DNA of 64,000 nucleotides from Clostridium pascui (GTDB lineage Bacteria > Bacillota > Clostridia > Clostridiales > Clostridiaceae): contig NZ_JAFBDB010000002.1 in the NCBI RefSeq assembly GCF_016908015.1, forward strand, positions 372,001-436,000, given 5' to 3'. Position numbers and translations under genes: made by a program. Numbering within the stretch: the stretch's first letter is position 1; every line of letters starts with the position of its first letter. The notes under the pieces are model-generated. The model saw nothing but the letters and a program-made list of their open reading frames with translations. It was not told the origin of the DNA and made no database searches. This document shows positions 52,461 through 61,468 of this stretch, piece by piece.

Positions 52461-52943
52461 ATGGAACATAAAGAGTATTTATTAGATGCAAATATAATTA
52501 TAAAGCTTTGGAAGAAATGTCCCCAAGTAATAGATGCAATAGAAAGTACAGAAAACGTTGATTTTAAAATTTCTAAACATATAGCAGAAGAACTTTCTAC
52601 TAAGGAATTTAAAGAATTTAATGGAGTACCTGTACTTACAAATAAGTTTCTAAAATTACTAAATCACGTAATAGAAAGAAGTAGTTGTAGTATACAAGAG
52701 AATTTAGTCCCTAATGCAGATATTAGATATGATTATAAAAAAAATATATATTATATAAATGAAAATAAGCTCTCTAAAAATGATTATGAGCTTATATGTA
52801 TTTGTAATGATGAGAAATATGTTTTAGTTACTGATGATAAGAAAATACAACGTGGAGCTAAAATTATATTAGGAAATATTAGTGTCTTAAATTTTGATGA
52901 ATTTATTGAAGAGCTAAAAGGTTTTAATATATTTATTGAATAA
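52461..52943 (+). CDS. PIN-domain protein
   Basis: 160 residues. YLLDANIIIKLWKK has the first Asp of PIN nucleases (LLDANI), IAEELSTKEF has the Glu, and VLVTDDKKIQ has the late Asp pair, so three or four active-site acids look present. Most such proteins are toxin RNases with an antitoxin next door, but no small antitoxin-like gene adjoins this one. GGAGAGG lies near ATG. Confidence 0.7.
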   Translation: MEHKEYLLDANIIIKLWKKCPQVIDAIESTENVDFKISKHIAEELSTKEFKEFNGVPVLTNKFLKLLNHVIERSSCSIQENLVPNADIRYDYKKNIYYINENKLSKNDYELICICNDEKYVLVTDDKKIQRGAKIILGNISVLNFDEFIEELKGFNIFIE

Positions 52944-53122
52944 GAGGGGGAAGTAAATGCTAAGACAATTTGAATTCATTAAAAAAATCGCTAAGCTCTA
53001 ACCACTAACCGCTAAATGCTATTAACTAGTTTAATATAGCAATTAGTAATTGGAGATTAGCGACTAAATAAATAGTAAGACAATATACTCAAAATATATT
53101 AATTCTGATGTTGACTTTTAAT

Positions 53123-54118
53123 CTAGAACCTAGTTCCTGAATTAAAACATCTTGCATCTGAATACAATAAATTATAAAGGCTACCATGTCTAAGTTCATC
53201 GCTTATGATTTCAGATAACATATTTAACTGAACTCTATCTTGAATAGCAAATACAATTTGTCTATATTTTTGAATGGTATCAAGTTCACTAAGTAATGCT
53301 CTTTTAATTCCATCACAATAAGAAGTAGGTCTTTCAAACCCACTAGGTTGAGAAGGGCTAAGTCTTCTACTTGTTAGCCTAAAATAAATTCCTCTAAACA
53401 TCTGATTATGTCTTCTTTCATCATTTCGTATAGTTGTAAGTATATTTCTTGCCTCTTCTGTAGGGGCGATGCTGATTAAATAATTATAAAATAATTCATC
53501 TTCTGTCTCACCGATTACTGCATCTTGTATAAGATTTAGTGCTGATGAAAAGTTACCAGGATAGGTATATGGATCTACTTGGCTGAATATCATATCTTGT
53601 TGTTGGCTTGGTAGTCCTTGTTGGCCCTGCATGCCTTGCTGCTGGCTTGGTAGTCCCTGTTGACTCATCATGCCTTGTTGTTGGATTGGTAATCCCTGTT
53701 GACCAATCATACCTTGCTGCTGGCTTGGTAGTCCTTGTTGGCCCTGCATGCCTTGCTGCTGGCTTGGTAGTCCTTGTTGACCCATCATGCCTTGCTGCTG
53801 GATTGGTAATCCCTGTTGACCAATCATACCTTGCTGCTGGCTTGGTAGTCCTTGTTGACCCATCATGCCTTGTTGTTGGATTGGTAATCCCTGTTGACCA
53901 ATCATACCTTGCTGCTGGCTTGGTAGTCCTTGTTGACCCATCATGCCTTGCTGCTGACTAGGTAATCCTTGTTGACCCAGCATACCTTGCTGTTCTAGCA
54001 TACTTTCTTGTTGACCCATTATATCTGGATCACCAAATATATCTGGTTGATCAATAATTTCTTCTTCTACTGCAAATCTATAGTCACATGGGAAAAAAGG
54101 ACAGTTATAAAAATACAT
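53123..54118 (-). CDS. Ferritin-like spore-coat-type protein with Gln-rich 13-residue repeats
   Basis: 331 residues. An N-terminal YFYNCPFFPCDYRF head, then about ten tandem 13-residue repeats of the type GQQGLP(S/I)QQQGM(M/I/Q). A C-terminal ferritin-like domain follows (about residues 190-325: FSSALNLIQDAVIGETEDELFYNYL ... DERRHNQMFRGI ... ISDELRHGSLYNLL) with E, ExxH-like pairs for a di-metal site. The repeat DNA spans about 53590-53990 in 39-bp units, partly as alternating 78-bp pairs. The function is probably in the spore coat. TAGGAGG precedes ATG. Confidence 0.82.
   Translation of the reverse strand: MYFYNCPFFPCDYRFAVEEEIIDQPDIFGDPDIMGQQESMLEQQGMLGQQGLPSQQQGMMGQQGLPSQQQGMIGQQGLPIQQQGMMGQQGLPSQQQGMIGQQGLPIQQQGMMGQQGLPSQQQGMQGQQGLPSQQQGMIGQQGLPIQQQGMMSQQGLPSQQQGMQGQQGLPSQQQDMIFSQVDPYTYPGNFSSALNLIQDAVIGETEDELFYNYLISIAPTEEARNILTTIRNDERRHNQMFRGIYFRLTSRRLSPSQPSGFERPTSYCDGIKRALLSELDTIQKYRQIVFAIQDRVQLNMLSEIISDELRHGSLYNLLYSDARCFNSGTRF
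53590..53990 (-). repeat. 39-bp tandem coding repeat (VNTR-like)
   Basis: Units of 39 bp encoding QGLPSQQQGM(M/I)GQ-like blocks, often in alternating pairs (SQQQ and IQQQ), within the ferritin-like gene. The near-identity at DNA level predicts copy-number change. Confidence 0.85.
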
Positions 54119-54229
54119 TTGATTTCCTCCTAAAAACTAAGTACATTAACATGGTATGAAAAGTATTAATGGAGTGTTACAATATAGAAAAATTATAAAT
54201 ATAAATAGCAATTAGGGGGAAGATTATAT

Positions 54230-54736
54230 ATGTATATTGATACAAAGCTTGAGAATTTTAAATTAAGATTTGCAGAAGAAAAAGATGCTGTATTAATTTT
54301 AAAGTTTATTAAGGAATTAGCGGAATATGAAAAAATGTTAGACCATGTAGTTACTACAGAGGAAATATTAATAGAGTCATTATTTCAACGTAAAACTGCT
54401 GAAGTTGTTATTGGGGAATATGAAGGAGAGCCTGTGTGCTTTGCATTGTTTTTTCATAACTTTTCAACTTTTTTAGGCCGCCCGGGGCTCTATTTAGAAG
54501 ATTTATATGTAAAACCTCATATGAGGGGAAAGGGAATAGGAAAGATTATGCTTTCTTTTTTAGCTAGTGTAGCTGTGGAAAGAAAATGTGGAAGATTTGA
54601 ATGGTGGTGTCTTGATTGGAATGAGCCGTCAATTAACTTTTATAAATATATGAATGCAGTTGCTATGGGTGATTGGACTGTATACAGATTAGCGGGAGAA
54701 GATTTAAGGGGGCTTGCAAGAGAATTTGAAAAATAA
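54230..54736 (+). CDS. GNAT-family acetyltransferase (diamine N-acetyltransferase-like)
   Basis: 168 residues: KLRFAEEKDAVLILKFIKELAEYEKM and GRPGLYLEDLYVKPHMRGKGIGKIML, with FEWWCLDWNEPSINFYKYMNA, are the spermidine/spermine acetyltransferase-type blocks. Substrate could be polyamine or another amine. GGGGGAAG lies 9 bases before ATG. The flavodiiron gene begins 19 bp later. Confidence 0.9.
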   Translation: MYIDTKLENFKLRFAEEKDAVLILKFIKELAEYEKMLDHVVTTEEILIESLFQRKTAEVVIGEYEGEPVCFALFFHNFSTFLGRPGLYLEDLYVKPHMRGKGIGKIMLSFLASVAVERKCGRFEWWCLDWNEPSINFYKYMNAVAMGDWTVYRLAGEDLRGLAREFEK

Positions 54737-54754
54737 TAAACTAGGAGGGTTTTC

Positions 54755-55951
54755 ATGAGGGAATTAAAGAAGAATGTTTATTGGGTTGGAGCAGTTGATT
54801 GGATAGTAAGAGCTTTTCACGGAGGGGAATTATCAACACATAGGGGAAGTACATATAATTCTTACATTATAAAAGATGAAAAAACGGTACTTATAGATAC
54901 TGTTAAAGAGAAACTTACAGATGAGTTTTTGCAAAATATAAAGGAGGTAGTAGATCCTACTACCATTGATTATGTTGTAGTAAACCATGCAGAGCCAGAT
55001 CATTCAGGGGCTTTACCACATATTATGAAATATTGTCCTAATGCAACAATTGTAGTATCTAAAAAAGGTTTAGAAACTACTAAAAAACATTATCATGAAA
55101 ATGAGAGTTGGAATTTTAAAGTTGTAGGCACAGGAGATAAGATAAATATAGGAGAAAATGATATTGTTTTTGTGGAAGCAAGTATGCTTCATTGGCCAGA
55201 TAGTATGTTTACATATTTAACTGGAGAAAATACACTATTTTCTAATGATGCCTTTGGACAGCATTATGCATCTTCAGATATATTTAATGACATGGTTGAT
55301 GAAGATGAAGTTTGGCAGGAGTCATTAAAATACTATGCAAATATACTAACTCCTTTTAGTAAGCTTGTTACTAAAAAAATAGAAGAGTTACAGGGGATGA
55401 ATTTGCCTATTGATATAATAGCTCCGGCTCATGGGGTTATATGGAGAAAAAATCCTATGGACATTGTGCAAAAGTATTATGAATGGGCAAAGGGAAATTC
55501 AGAAAAAAGTGTAGTTATTCTGTATAATTCTATGTATGGTGCAACTCATAAAATGGCAGATTATATAGCTCGTGGTATTGGCGAAGCAGGATTAAGCTTC
55601 AAAATTTATAATTCAGCAACAGCAGATAAAAATGACGTTATTACAGATATTTTTAAATCAAAGGGAATATTACTTGGCTCATCTACCATAAATAACGGTA
55701 TATTGTCTACACTTAGTCAATATATTGAAGAGATAATGGGGCTTAAGTTCATAAATAAAGTAGGGGCTTCCTTTGGAAGTTATGGTTGGAGTGGAGAATC
55801 TCCTAAGGTACTTAAGGAATATTTGGAAAAGGCTAAAGTAAAGGTGCTAGAGGAACCATTAAGTATAAAGTACACACCAACTGAGAAAGAACTGCAGCAA
55901 TGTGTACAGTTTGGAAAGATCTTTGGGGAAAAGTTATTAAAAGAACTTTAA
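54755..55951 (+). CDS. Flavodiiron protein (FprA-type)
   Basis: 398 residues. The metallo-beta-lactamase half has the diiron motif HAEPDHSG (H-x-E-x-D-H), FSNDAFGQHYASSDIF and later APAHG. The flavodoxin half starts VVILYNSMYGATHKMADYIA and contains LLGSSTINNG. It reduces O2 to water or NO to N2O and protects the anaerobe. AGGAGGG precedes ATG. Its TAA stop lies 3 bp before repeat element C. Confidence 0.96.
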   Translation: MRELKKNVYWVGAVDWIVRAFHGGELSTHRGSTYNSYIIKDEKTVLIDTVKEKLTDEFLQNIKEVVDPTTIDYVVVNHAEPDHSGALPHIMKYCPNATIVVSKKGLETTKKHYHENESWNFKVVGTGDKINIGENDIVFVEASMLHWPDSMFTYLTGENTLFSNDAFGQHYASSDIFNDMVDEDEVWQESLKYYANILTPFSKLVTKKIEELQGMNLPIDIIAPAHGVIWRKNPMDIVQKYYEWAKGNSEKSVVILYNSMYGATHKMADYIARGIGEAGLSFKIYNSATADKNDVITDIFKSKGILLGSSTINNGILSTLSQYIEEIMGLKFINKVGASFGSYGWSGESPKVLKEYLEKAKVKVLEEPLSIKYTPTEKELQQCVQFGKIFGEKLLKEL

Positions 55952-55954
55952 AAG

Positions 55955-56735
55955 GATATTACGTTATTTTTAATGTTGAATCTTACGTATGGATTCTTCA
56001 TTTAGGAAAGCGTTCATTTCGCAAAGAAGCTCTAACATCTCTCAATTTAAAGCACCTAAATTTTCTAAACTCACTATCGTTCAAACAGTAGAAAATTCTT
56101 AACGTTGCTTTAAATTGAGAGATAAAGAGCTTCTAATTGTTTATTCAATGCTTTCTACAATGCAGAATCCATACTAAATTCAACATTAAAAATATCTTAA
56201 TGCACGCTGCTGAAGGAGGGAATTTCGCTTTGGCGAAATTTCCTTTAAATGAACACTTATAAAAGGGCTGATAAGCCCGCAGACCGATAGGTCGTAAGAT
56301 ATTAAGCATTCTATTTTTTATCAAAAATCTTTTACTGTACTACCTTATCTTTAACTTGTAAAGTTTTTTATTTACTTAGTGTAAGTTCTTGTAATGTTAC
56401 GGGCTGCCGCCCTAAAAGATCTTTATGTGCTAATTTCTATAATATATTAGAAATTCAGTTAGCTGAATTTCTTCCTTTAGCAGGTGTAGATGATATTTTT
56501 AATGTTGAACATATAGTATGGAATTTGCATCGTAGAAAGCATTGAATGAGCTTTAGGGCAGCTTTATTTATAAATTTAAAATACCGTTAAGAGCCTCCTA
56601 CTGTCTGAGCCTACGGCGAGTTTAGGAGGCTTAGGGATTTTTAATTTATAAATATTAGCCGCTCTTATCGAAATGAACGCTTTCCTAGATGCAAATCCCA
56701 TACGGTAGATTCAACATTATCTTAAAATGTCATCT
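55955..56735 (+). repeat. Twin-hairpin repeat element, copy C
   Basis: About 780 bp, same orientation as B, filling the gap between the flavodiiron and MATE genes and coming within 3 and about 5 bp of their stops. Hairpin 1 (55955-56197) has inner stem AATTTTCTA/TAGAAAATT; in B it is ACTTTCTA/TAGAAAGT. The centre carries GGGCTGATAAGCCC, GGGCTGCCGCCC, and GAATTTCGCTTTGG. Hairpin 2 (56488-56735) has inner stem AGCCTCCT/AGGAGGCT (AGCCGCCT/AGGCGGCT in B), a matched two-sided change. Ends are ATATTACGTTATTTTTAATG and AACATTATCTTAAAATGTC. No conserved reading frame. Confidence 0.88.
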
Positions 56736-56740
56736 TATTT

Positions 56741-58126
56741 CTATGCAACACATTCTGTAACGTTTCTGACCCATTTATCAGATAAAAGCCTTGGTATAGC
56801 TATAGAAATATTTACTACTTCTTGAATACATACTAGAGCTACTACCATATGAACTGGAAGTTTTAAGAATAATGCCCCTATAAAGGCTAACGGAACTCCT
56901 ACTACCCAAAGAGTTGCCATTTGAAGCTTAAAAGAATATTTGGAATCCCCACCACCTTGAAGTATTCCAATGGCAAACACTGTATTAAACATTTTTAAGA
57001 ACATGGTAGCTGAAATTATATATAATATATAAATACCGCTTGTCCTAACTACAGGGGAAACCTTGAAGAAGTCTATTATAGAAGGTGAACTAATTGCAAG
57101 TATTGCCCCCATAATAATTCCTAAACTTATTGATATAAATGCAAAGCGTCTTCCATAAAGCTTACCTTTATGTTCCTGGCAGGCACCAATAGCATTGCCT
57201 ATCATGACTGAAGCTGCATTTGCAACTCCAAGATTTACAACCATAAATAGGTTTTGTATATTAGAGGTTATTTGGACTGTAGCTAAAGCCTCAGTTCCTA
57301 TCTTTCCATAAGCAACTACATATGCAATATTACCTAGTGCCCAACAAGCTTCATTTAATATAACTGGAAGTATTATTTTTGAAGAACTTTTCACAAGTTT
57401 TAAGTCGAAATTGAACATATCCTTAAGGTTTGAAGCAAGCACACCGCCAGTTTTATATATATAAATAATCATTATTGTGGCTTCAACTATTCTTGCAATT
57501 AAGGTAGCGAGAGCGGCACCCTTAACACCCATAGCTGGAAGTCCTAGGTATCCAAATACAAATATGATATCAAGAATAGCATTTATTAAAACAGCTATGC
57601 CGCTAACCATCATTGGAACCATTGCTTTACCTACACATCTAGAGGCGCAAGCATAGTTAAAACTTATTGCTGTGAAAATATAACTTAAACTTACAATCCT
57701 TAAAAAGTTAACTCCATGTTCTATGACTATAGGATCACTGTTGAATATAAGAACAATTTGTTTTGGGAAAATTAAAGCTACTAAAGTAAATACTGTAGAT
57801 AATATAGCAAGTCCTAAAAATCCTAATCCTAAGAACTTCTTGATATGTTCCACATCTCTTTTACCCCAAAATTGAGATATAAATATGCCGCATCCTCCTA
57901 CAATCCCAAGAATTAATAGATTAAATAAAAAATAATATTGATTTGCAATACCTACTGCTGCAATTTCTTTTTCTCCAAGTCTACCTATTATAACAGTATC
58001 AATCATGTTTAATGAAGAAGTAAGGAAGTTTTGAATAGTTATAGGTAATGCAAGTTTTAATAAGTTAGTTTTGAAGCTTTTATCATTAATAAGACTTCTA
58101 AAGAAACTATGTGATTTTGCTTTCAT
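56741..58126 (-). CDS. MATE-family multidrug efflux pump
   Basis: 461 residues, twelve helices. Two related halves begin ALPITIQNFLTSSLNMIDTVIIGRLGE and VILNEACWALGNIAYVVAYGKIGTEAL, the MATE pattern. It exports cationic compounds or drugs in exchange for Na+ or H+. GGAGGAAC precedes ATG. Its stop codon abuts element C. Confidence 0.95.
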   Translation of the reverse strand: MKAKSHSFFRSLINDKSFKTNLLKLALPITIQNFLTSSLNMIDTVIIGRLGEKEIAAVGIANQYYFLFNLLILGIVGGCGIFISQFWGKRDVEHIKKFLGLGFLGLAILSTVFTLVALIFPKQIVLIFNSDPIVIEHGVNFLRIVSLSYIFTAISFNYACASRCVGKAMVPMMVSGIAVLINAILDIIFVFGYLGLPAMGVKGAALATLIARIVEATIMIIYIYKTGGVLASNLKDMFNFDLKLVKSSSKIILPVILNEACWALGNIAYVVAYGKIGTEALATVQITSNIQNLFMVVNLGVANAASVMIGNAIGACQEHKGKLYGRRFAFISISLGIIMGAILAISSPSIIDFFKVSPVVRTSGIYILYIISATMFLKMFNTVFAIGILQGGGDSKYSFKLQMATLWVVGVPLAFIGALFLKLPVHMVVALVCIQEVVNISIAIPRLLSDKWVRNVTECVA

Positions 58127-58227
58127 TGATGTTCCTCCTATGTAATAAAATACTTATAATGCAATTAGTCTATGTCTATTTGAGATGGAATTGGAAAATA
58201 CAAATTGCTAACAAATTAGGGTAAATA

Positions 58228-58262
58228 AAAAAACACTTTGATGAAGCTTTTCAAAGTGTTTA
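58228..58262 (-). terminator. Terminator of the small DMT-type gene
   Basis: AAACACTTTGA and its complement around TGAAGCTTT, followed on the minus strand by a run of seven T. The rest of the gap 58127-58426 shows no feature I can name. Confidence 0.8.
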
Positions 58263-58426
58263 CCTTCGGCACTTGGACAACTATAGTTTTACAATTGTCA
58301 GTTATATAAAGTTTTTATAAAATTATATATAATCATTAGCAAATAGTTACTGCTAAAATTAGATAATAATAGTGTTTTCTTTTGAAATTATAACAAAATA
58401 TAACTTCAATATCAAGGAATAATGTG

Positions 58427-58855
58427 TTATTTTACTATAAACCACACTCCTACTAAAGTAAATAGCACTCCAATTATCTCATTTATTCCCAAGGGCCTGA
58501 ATTTATATATAAATGTATCTAAATAAAAACTACTAAGTATTTGAGAAGCAATAACTAAAGTAAGGGTAACTGTTATTCCTAAGGATGGTATCGATTTAGC
58601 AGTAAGATATATTATAAGTGCCCCAAAAATTCCTCCTGTGAGTAAAAGTGGTTTAGTTTTAAAAACCTCAGAGGATTTAGCTACATTGCTATTTAACATA
58701 AGAGGAATAGAAAATATAATTACCCCTATAAAAAGATTATAAAATGTAGCTATAGAAGGAGTAGTTATTTCACCTAGTTCTGAACTTATATAGGATTCAG
58801 CTGTAGTAAATAAACCTACAAGTATTGCAAATATGTAGGGCAGCAGTTCCTTCAA
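58427..58855 (-). CDS. DUF606/YdcZ-type small membrane transporter
   Basis: About 142 residues, four to five helices, half the size of ordinary EamA/DMT proteins: FAILVGLFTTAESYISSELGEI and LLTGGIFGALIIYLTAKSIPSLGITVTLTLVIASQIL. The conserved QILSS and final GVLFTLVGVWFIV fit YdcZ (DUF606). The substrate is unknown; these act as dimers. A TTG at 58855, 9 bases after AAGGAG, is favoured over the ATG at 58864 that touches the ribosome site. A small membrane gene is upstream. Confidence 0.82.
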   Translation of the reverse strand: MKELLPYIFAILVGLFTTAESYISSELGEITTPSIATFYNLFIGVIIFSIPLMLNSNVAKSSEVFKTKPLLLTGGIFGALIIYLTAKSIPSLGITVTLTLVIASQILSSFYLDTFIYKFRPLGINEIIGVLFTLVGVWFIVK

Positions 58856-58895
58856 GTATATCATCTCCTTAAATTCAAGTATATTATCTTAAATG

Positions 58896-59051
58896 TTATT
58901 TATCATAACAAATTATTGAAGTTTCAAGTTTAAATTCCTTAAGAATTTTTTCAGATTCTATTTTGTGACCAATGTAGATTAGAATAATTTCAACTATTAA
59001 TATAAATATTAAAGTAAAAAGGAGCCTATAAAAATTAGATAGTTTTTTCAT
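58896..59051 (-). CDS. 51-residue single-helix membrane protein
   Basis: ATG at 59049-59051 with GGGGGTGG 7-8 bases upstream; 51 codons to TAA at 58896. The peptide has a basic start (KKLSNFYRL), a helix LLFTLIFILIVEIILIYIG and a short charged tail. It lies about 40 bp before the DUF606 transporter on the same strand, so probably in one transcript. No family recognised. Confidence 0.6.
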   Translation of the reverse strand: MKKLSNFYRLLFTLIFILIVEIILIYIGHKIESEKILKEFKLETSIICYDK

Positions 59052-59229
59052 AATATCCACCCCCTAATGTATTTTATGACAAGGAGGTACGTGTAATGTT
59101 TAAAATCTATAAGAAATTATAAAGTAGTTTATCTAGTATAATATCTATAGTGATTAAAAGAAGTGTATTTTGAATTGACTTATAAAGTTATTTGCATTAA
59201 ACTTATCAAGTATTAAGTTCATATATGTA

Positions 59230-59275
59230 CAGGCAGTTCGTAACCATCCTGCCTTAAAATAAAACTATGGAGGTA
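59230..59275 (+). promoter_or_regulatory. preQ1-I riboswitch (translational)
   Basis: CAGGCAGTTCGTAACCATCCTGCC followed by TTAAAATAAAACTATGGAGG matches the class I preQ1 aptamer in two parts. The last part includes the ribosome site GGAGG at 59268-59272, so ligand binding would hide it and reduce QueT synthesis. Confidence 0.92.
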
Positions 59276-59281
59276 TTAAAT

Positions 59282-59779
59282 ATGAAAAAAAATACACGGA
59301 ATTTGGCACTAAGTGCTATAATTGCTGCAGTATATGCAGTTGTTACAATGTACTTAACTTACCCTATGAGTTATCAAGCATCTCAATTTAGAGTTGCAGA
59401 AGCTCTTACAATACTGCCATTTTTTTCAACGGCAGCTATACCAGGTCTCTTTGTAGGATGCTTAATATCAAATTTATTAAGTCCTGTTGGACCACTAGAC
59501 ATAATATTTGGGTCTTTGGCTTCACTCATAGCAGCCTTTATGACTTACTTAATTGGAAAGAGTAATTTAAAGTTTAAAAAGTATTTAGCACCACTGCCGC
59601 CAGTAGTAGTGAATGCGCTTATAGTAGGTTGGCTTTTAAACTATACTTTAAAATGGCCTATTGCAATAACTATGCTTCAAGTAGGGCTTGGACAAATTTT
59701 AGCATGCTATGGTCTTGGTTTACCGTTAATGCTTTTTATAGAAAGAAATCAACAGCTAAAAAGAATATTTAGTAGTTAG
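59282..59779 (+). CDS. queT: QueT family queuosine-precursor transporter
   Basis: 165 residues from ATG 59282 (TATTAAAT after GGAGG); the in-frame ATG at 59267 belongs to the riboswitch. Five to six helices; SYQASQFRVAEALTILPFF, GLFVGCLISNLLSPVGPLDIIFGSL and the NALIVGWLLNYTL helix mark the QueT (ECF-type S component) family for preQ0/preQ1 uptake. The preQ1 riboswitch confirms the ligand class. Confidence 0.94.
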   Translation: MKKNTRNLALSAIIAAVYAVVTMYLTYPMSYQASQFRVAEALTILPFFSTAAIPGLFVGCLISNLLSPVGPLDIIFGSLASLIAAFMTYLIGKSNLKFKKYLAPLPPVVVNALIVGWLLNYTLKWPIAITMLQVGLGQILACYGLGLPLMLFIERNQQLKRIFSS

Positions 59780-59789
59780 ATAAAAAATT

Positions 59790-59840
59790 AAGCTTTGCAC
59801 TAAAGAATTAAATTAATAGTTCTTTAATGCAAAGCTTTTT
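59790..59840 (+). terminator. Terminator of queT
   Basis: AAGCTTTGCA-TAAAGAA arm pairs with TTCTTTAATGCAAAGCTT, followed by TTTTT. It lies between convergent queT and the GH57 gene. Confidence 0.85.
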
Positions 59841-59879
59841 TATTTTATATTTGTAAAATCATAGATTAATAAACATGAG

Positions 59880-61463
59880 CTACAAACTCTTATATATAGA
59901 ATAGTCCATATTAGGGAATATATTATCAATAGATTCTATTTTATCTAAATACTTTATATCGATTGTATTCTTAGTTATTTGTTCGTAAAGTTTATTAAAT
60001 CTTTCTATATGAGTATTTAATCTATTTACTGCATATTGTACCGAAGTGTTATTTTTTATTATAAATGGCCAATCTGAAGATTCGGCTAAAACAAGTTCAC
60101 GAGCAGCCTCATTAAGAGCTCTTTTTTGCAGCGAAGTAGGTTTTTTAAAACTATTAGCAAGTCTTATCATCTTCTCTGCAGCTTCGTGTAAATCCTTGTA
60201 TATCCAATCATTTGAACTATTAATCCAAACTGAGTAATCTCCATGCTCACCCCAGCTAGAAGGAGAGGGACTTGAACACTGAACTCTAGTATGTTTTTCT
60301 AAGTATTTTTTAGGAGTTGTAAGTTCATAGGAAGTCCAATCTTCTGAAGATCTTTTTAAGAATTCATATATAAAGTCAGGGCCTTCAAACCACCAGTGAC
60401 CAAATAATTCAGTATCATAAGGACAAGTTATTATAGGAGGTATATCCATATGAGAACTTGCTTTTTCTATTTGGTGATGTTTGCAATGTGCAAAGTGACC
60501 ACCATGGCTTTCAGATTTAACTGAAGCATTTTCTGGCACATAATATTCTTTATTATCTGTAGAACCTGTTATTCTATGATATTTTAACCCCGTATCAACC
60601 CTTATGCCAGCTTTGTTTAAATAAGGCTGGATATATTCCATAGGAAGCTCATAGCCTATATCTTTATAAAATTCTCTATAATCAGGGTCACCAGGATAAC
60701 CTATAAAATTGCTCCATACTTGATGAGAAGATTCCAAATCACGTCCAAAGGCACATAATCCGTTAGGGGTTACAATTGGAGCATAGGTTCCATATAAAGG
60801 CTTTGGTGAAGCATTTAATATACCTGTATTTTCAACTAAGAAATATTTTAGTCCATTTTCTTTAAGTACATCATCTAAATTATAGCTATAAGCGCATTCA
60901 GGAAGCCATATTCCAGAAGGCTCGTGACCTATACAATCTGTATAAGATTTTACTCCAGTATAAATTTGAGCTTTCACAGTTTCGGGATTTATAGAAAGTA
61001 GAGGTAAAAGTCCATGGGTTGCAGAGCAAGTTATTATTTCGAGAACTCCTAGCTTATCAAATTTTTTAAATGCATTCATAAGTCTTTTATCATAAGCTTT
61101 ATATGTTTTTAAAAGCCCCTTAAACCTTTGGTTATAAAATAACCCTAAGTGCTCTAGCTCCTTGTTTCCTTTGTTTCTTAAGATTTCTTTTTCTGAAAGC
61201 TCTATGCTTTTTGTCAAATATTCTTCATATTTTTTATTTAAATAGTTATCCTCAAGCATTGCCATAAGAGGAGGGGTTATGGACATAGTTATGTTAAAAT
61301 TTATACCTTCATCTAAAAGTTTGTCATAACCTTGAATTAAAGGTATGTAACATTCACTCATAGCTTCAAATAGCCATCTCTCTTCTAGAGCATCATCTAT
61401 TTCTGGATGTCTTATAAATGGCATATGGCTGTGAAGCACCATAGCTACGTATCCTTTTTTCAA
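59880..61463 (-). CDS. GH57 family glycosidase with DUF1957 (glucan-branching type)
   Basis: About 527 residues. MVLHSHMPFIRHPE at the start, the GH57 nucleophile motif IWLPECAYS (Glu near 198), and the acid motif CPYDTELFGHWWFEGP (Asp near 349). A helical C-domain follows (LQKRALNEAARELVLAESSDWPFII, typical DUF1957). Probably a 1,4-alpha-glucan branching enzyme acting on glycogen-like storage. A TTG at 61463 is preferred, 8 bases after AAGGAG. It is coupled to the DUF4912 gene upstream, the usual pair. Confidence 0.92.
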   Translation of the reverse strand: MKKGYVAMVLHSHMPFIRHPEIDDALEERWLFEAMSECYIPLIQGYDKLLDEGINFNITMSITPPLMAMLEDNYLNKKYEEYLTKSIELSEKEILRNKGNKELEHLGLFYNQRFKGLLKTYKAYDKRLMNAFKKFDKLGVLEIITCSATHGLLPLLSINPETVKAQIYTGVKSYTDCIGHEPSGIWLPECAYSYNLDDVLKENGLKYFLVENTGILNASPKPLYGTYAPIVTPNGLCAFGRDLESSHQVWSNFIGYPGDPDYREFYKDIGYELPMEYIQPYLNKAGIRVDTGLKYHRITGSTDNKEYYVPENASVKSESHGGHFAHCKHHQIEKASSHMDIPPIITCPYDTELFGHWWFEGPDFIYEFLKRSSEDWTSYELTTPKKYLEKHTRVQCSSPSPSSWGEHGDYSVWINSSNDWIYKDLHEAAEKMIRLANSFKKPTSLQKRALNEAARELVLAESSDWPFIIKNNTSVQYAVNRLNTHIERFNKLYEQITKNTIDIKYLDKIESIDNIFPNMDYSIYKSL

Positions 61464-61468
61464 AAAAA

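Noticed and set aside
53608-53961. 117-codon plus-strand frame of repeated VLVGPACLAAGL blocks
   Set aside because: It is the antisense shadow of the Gln-rich repeat in the ferritin-like gene.
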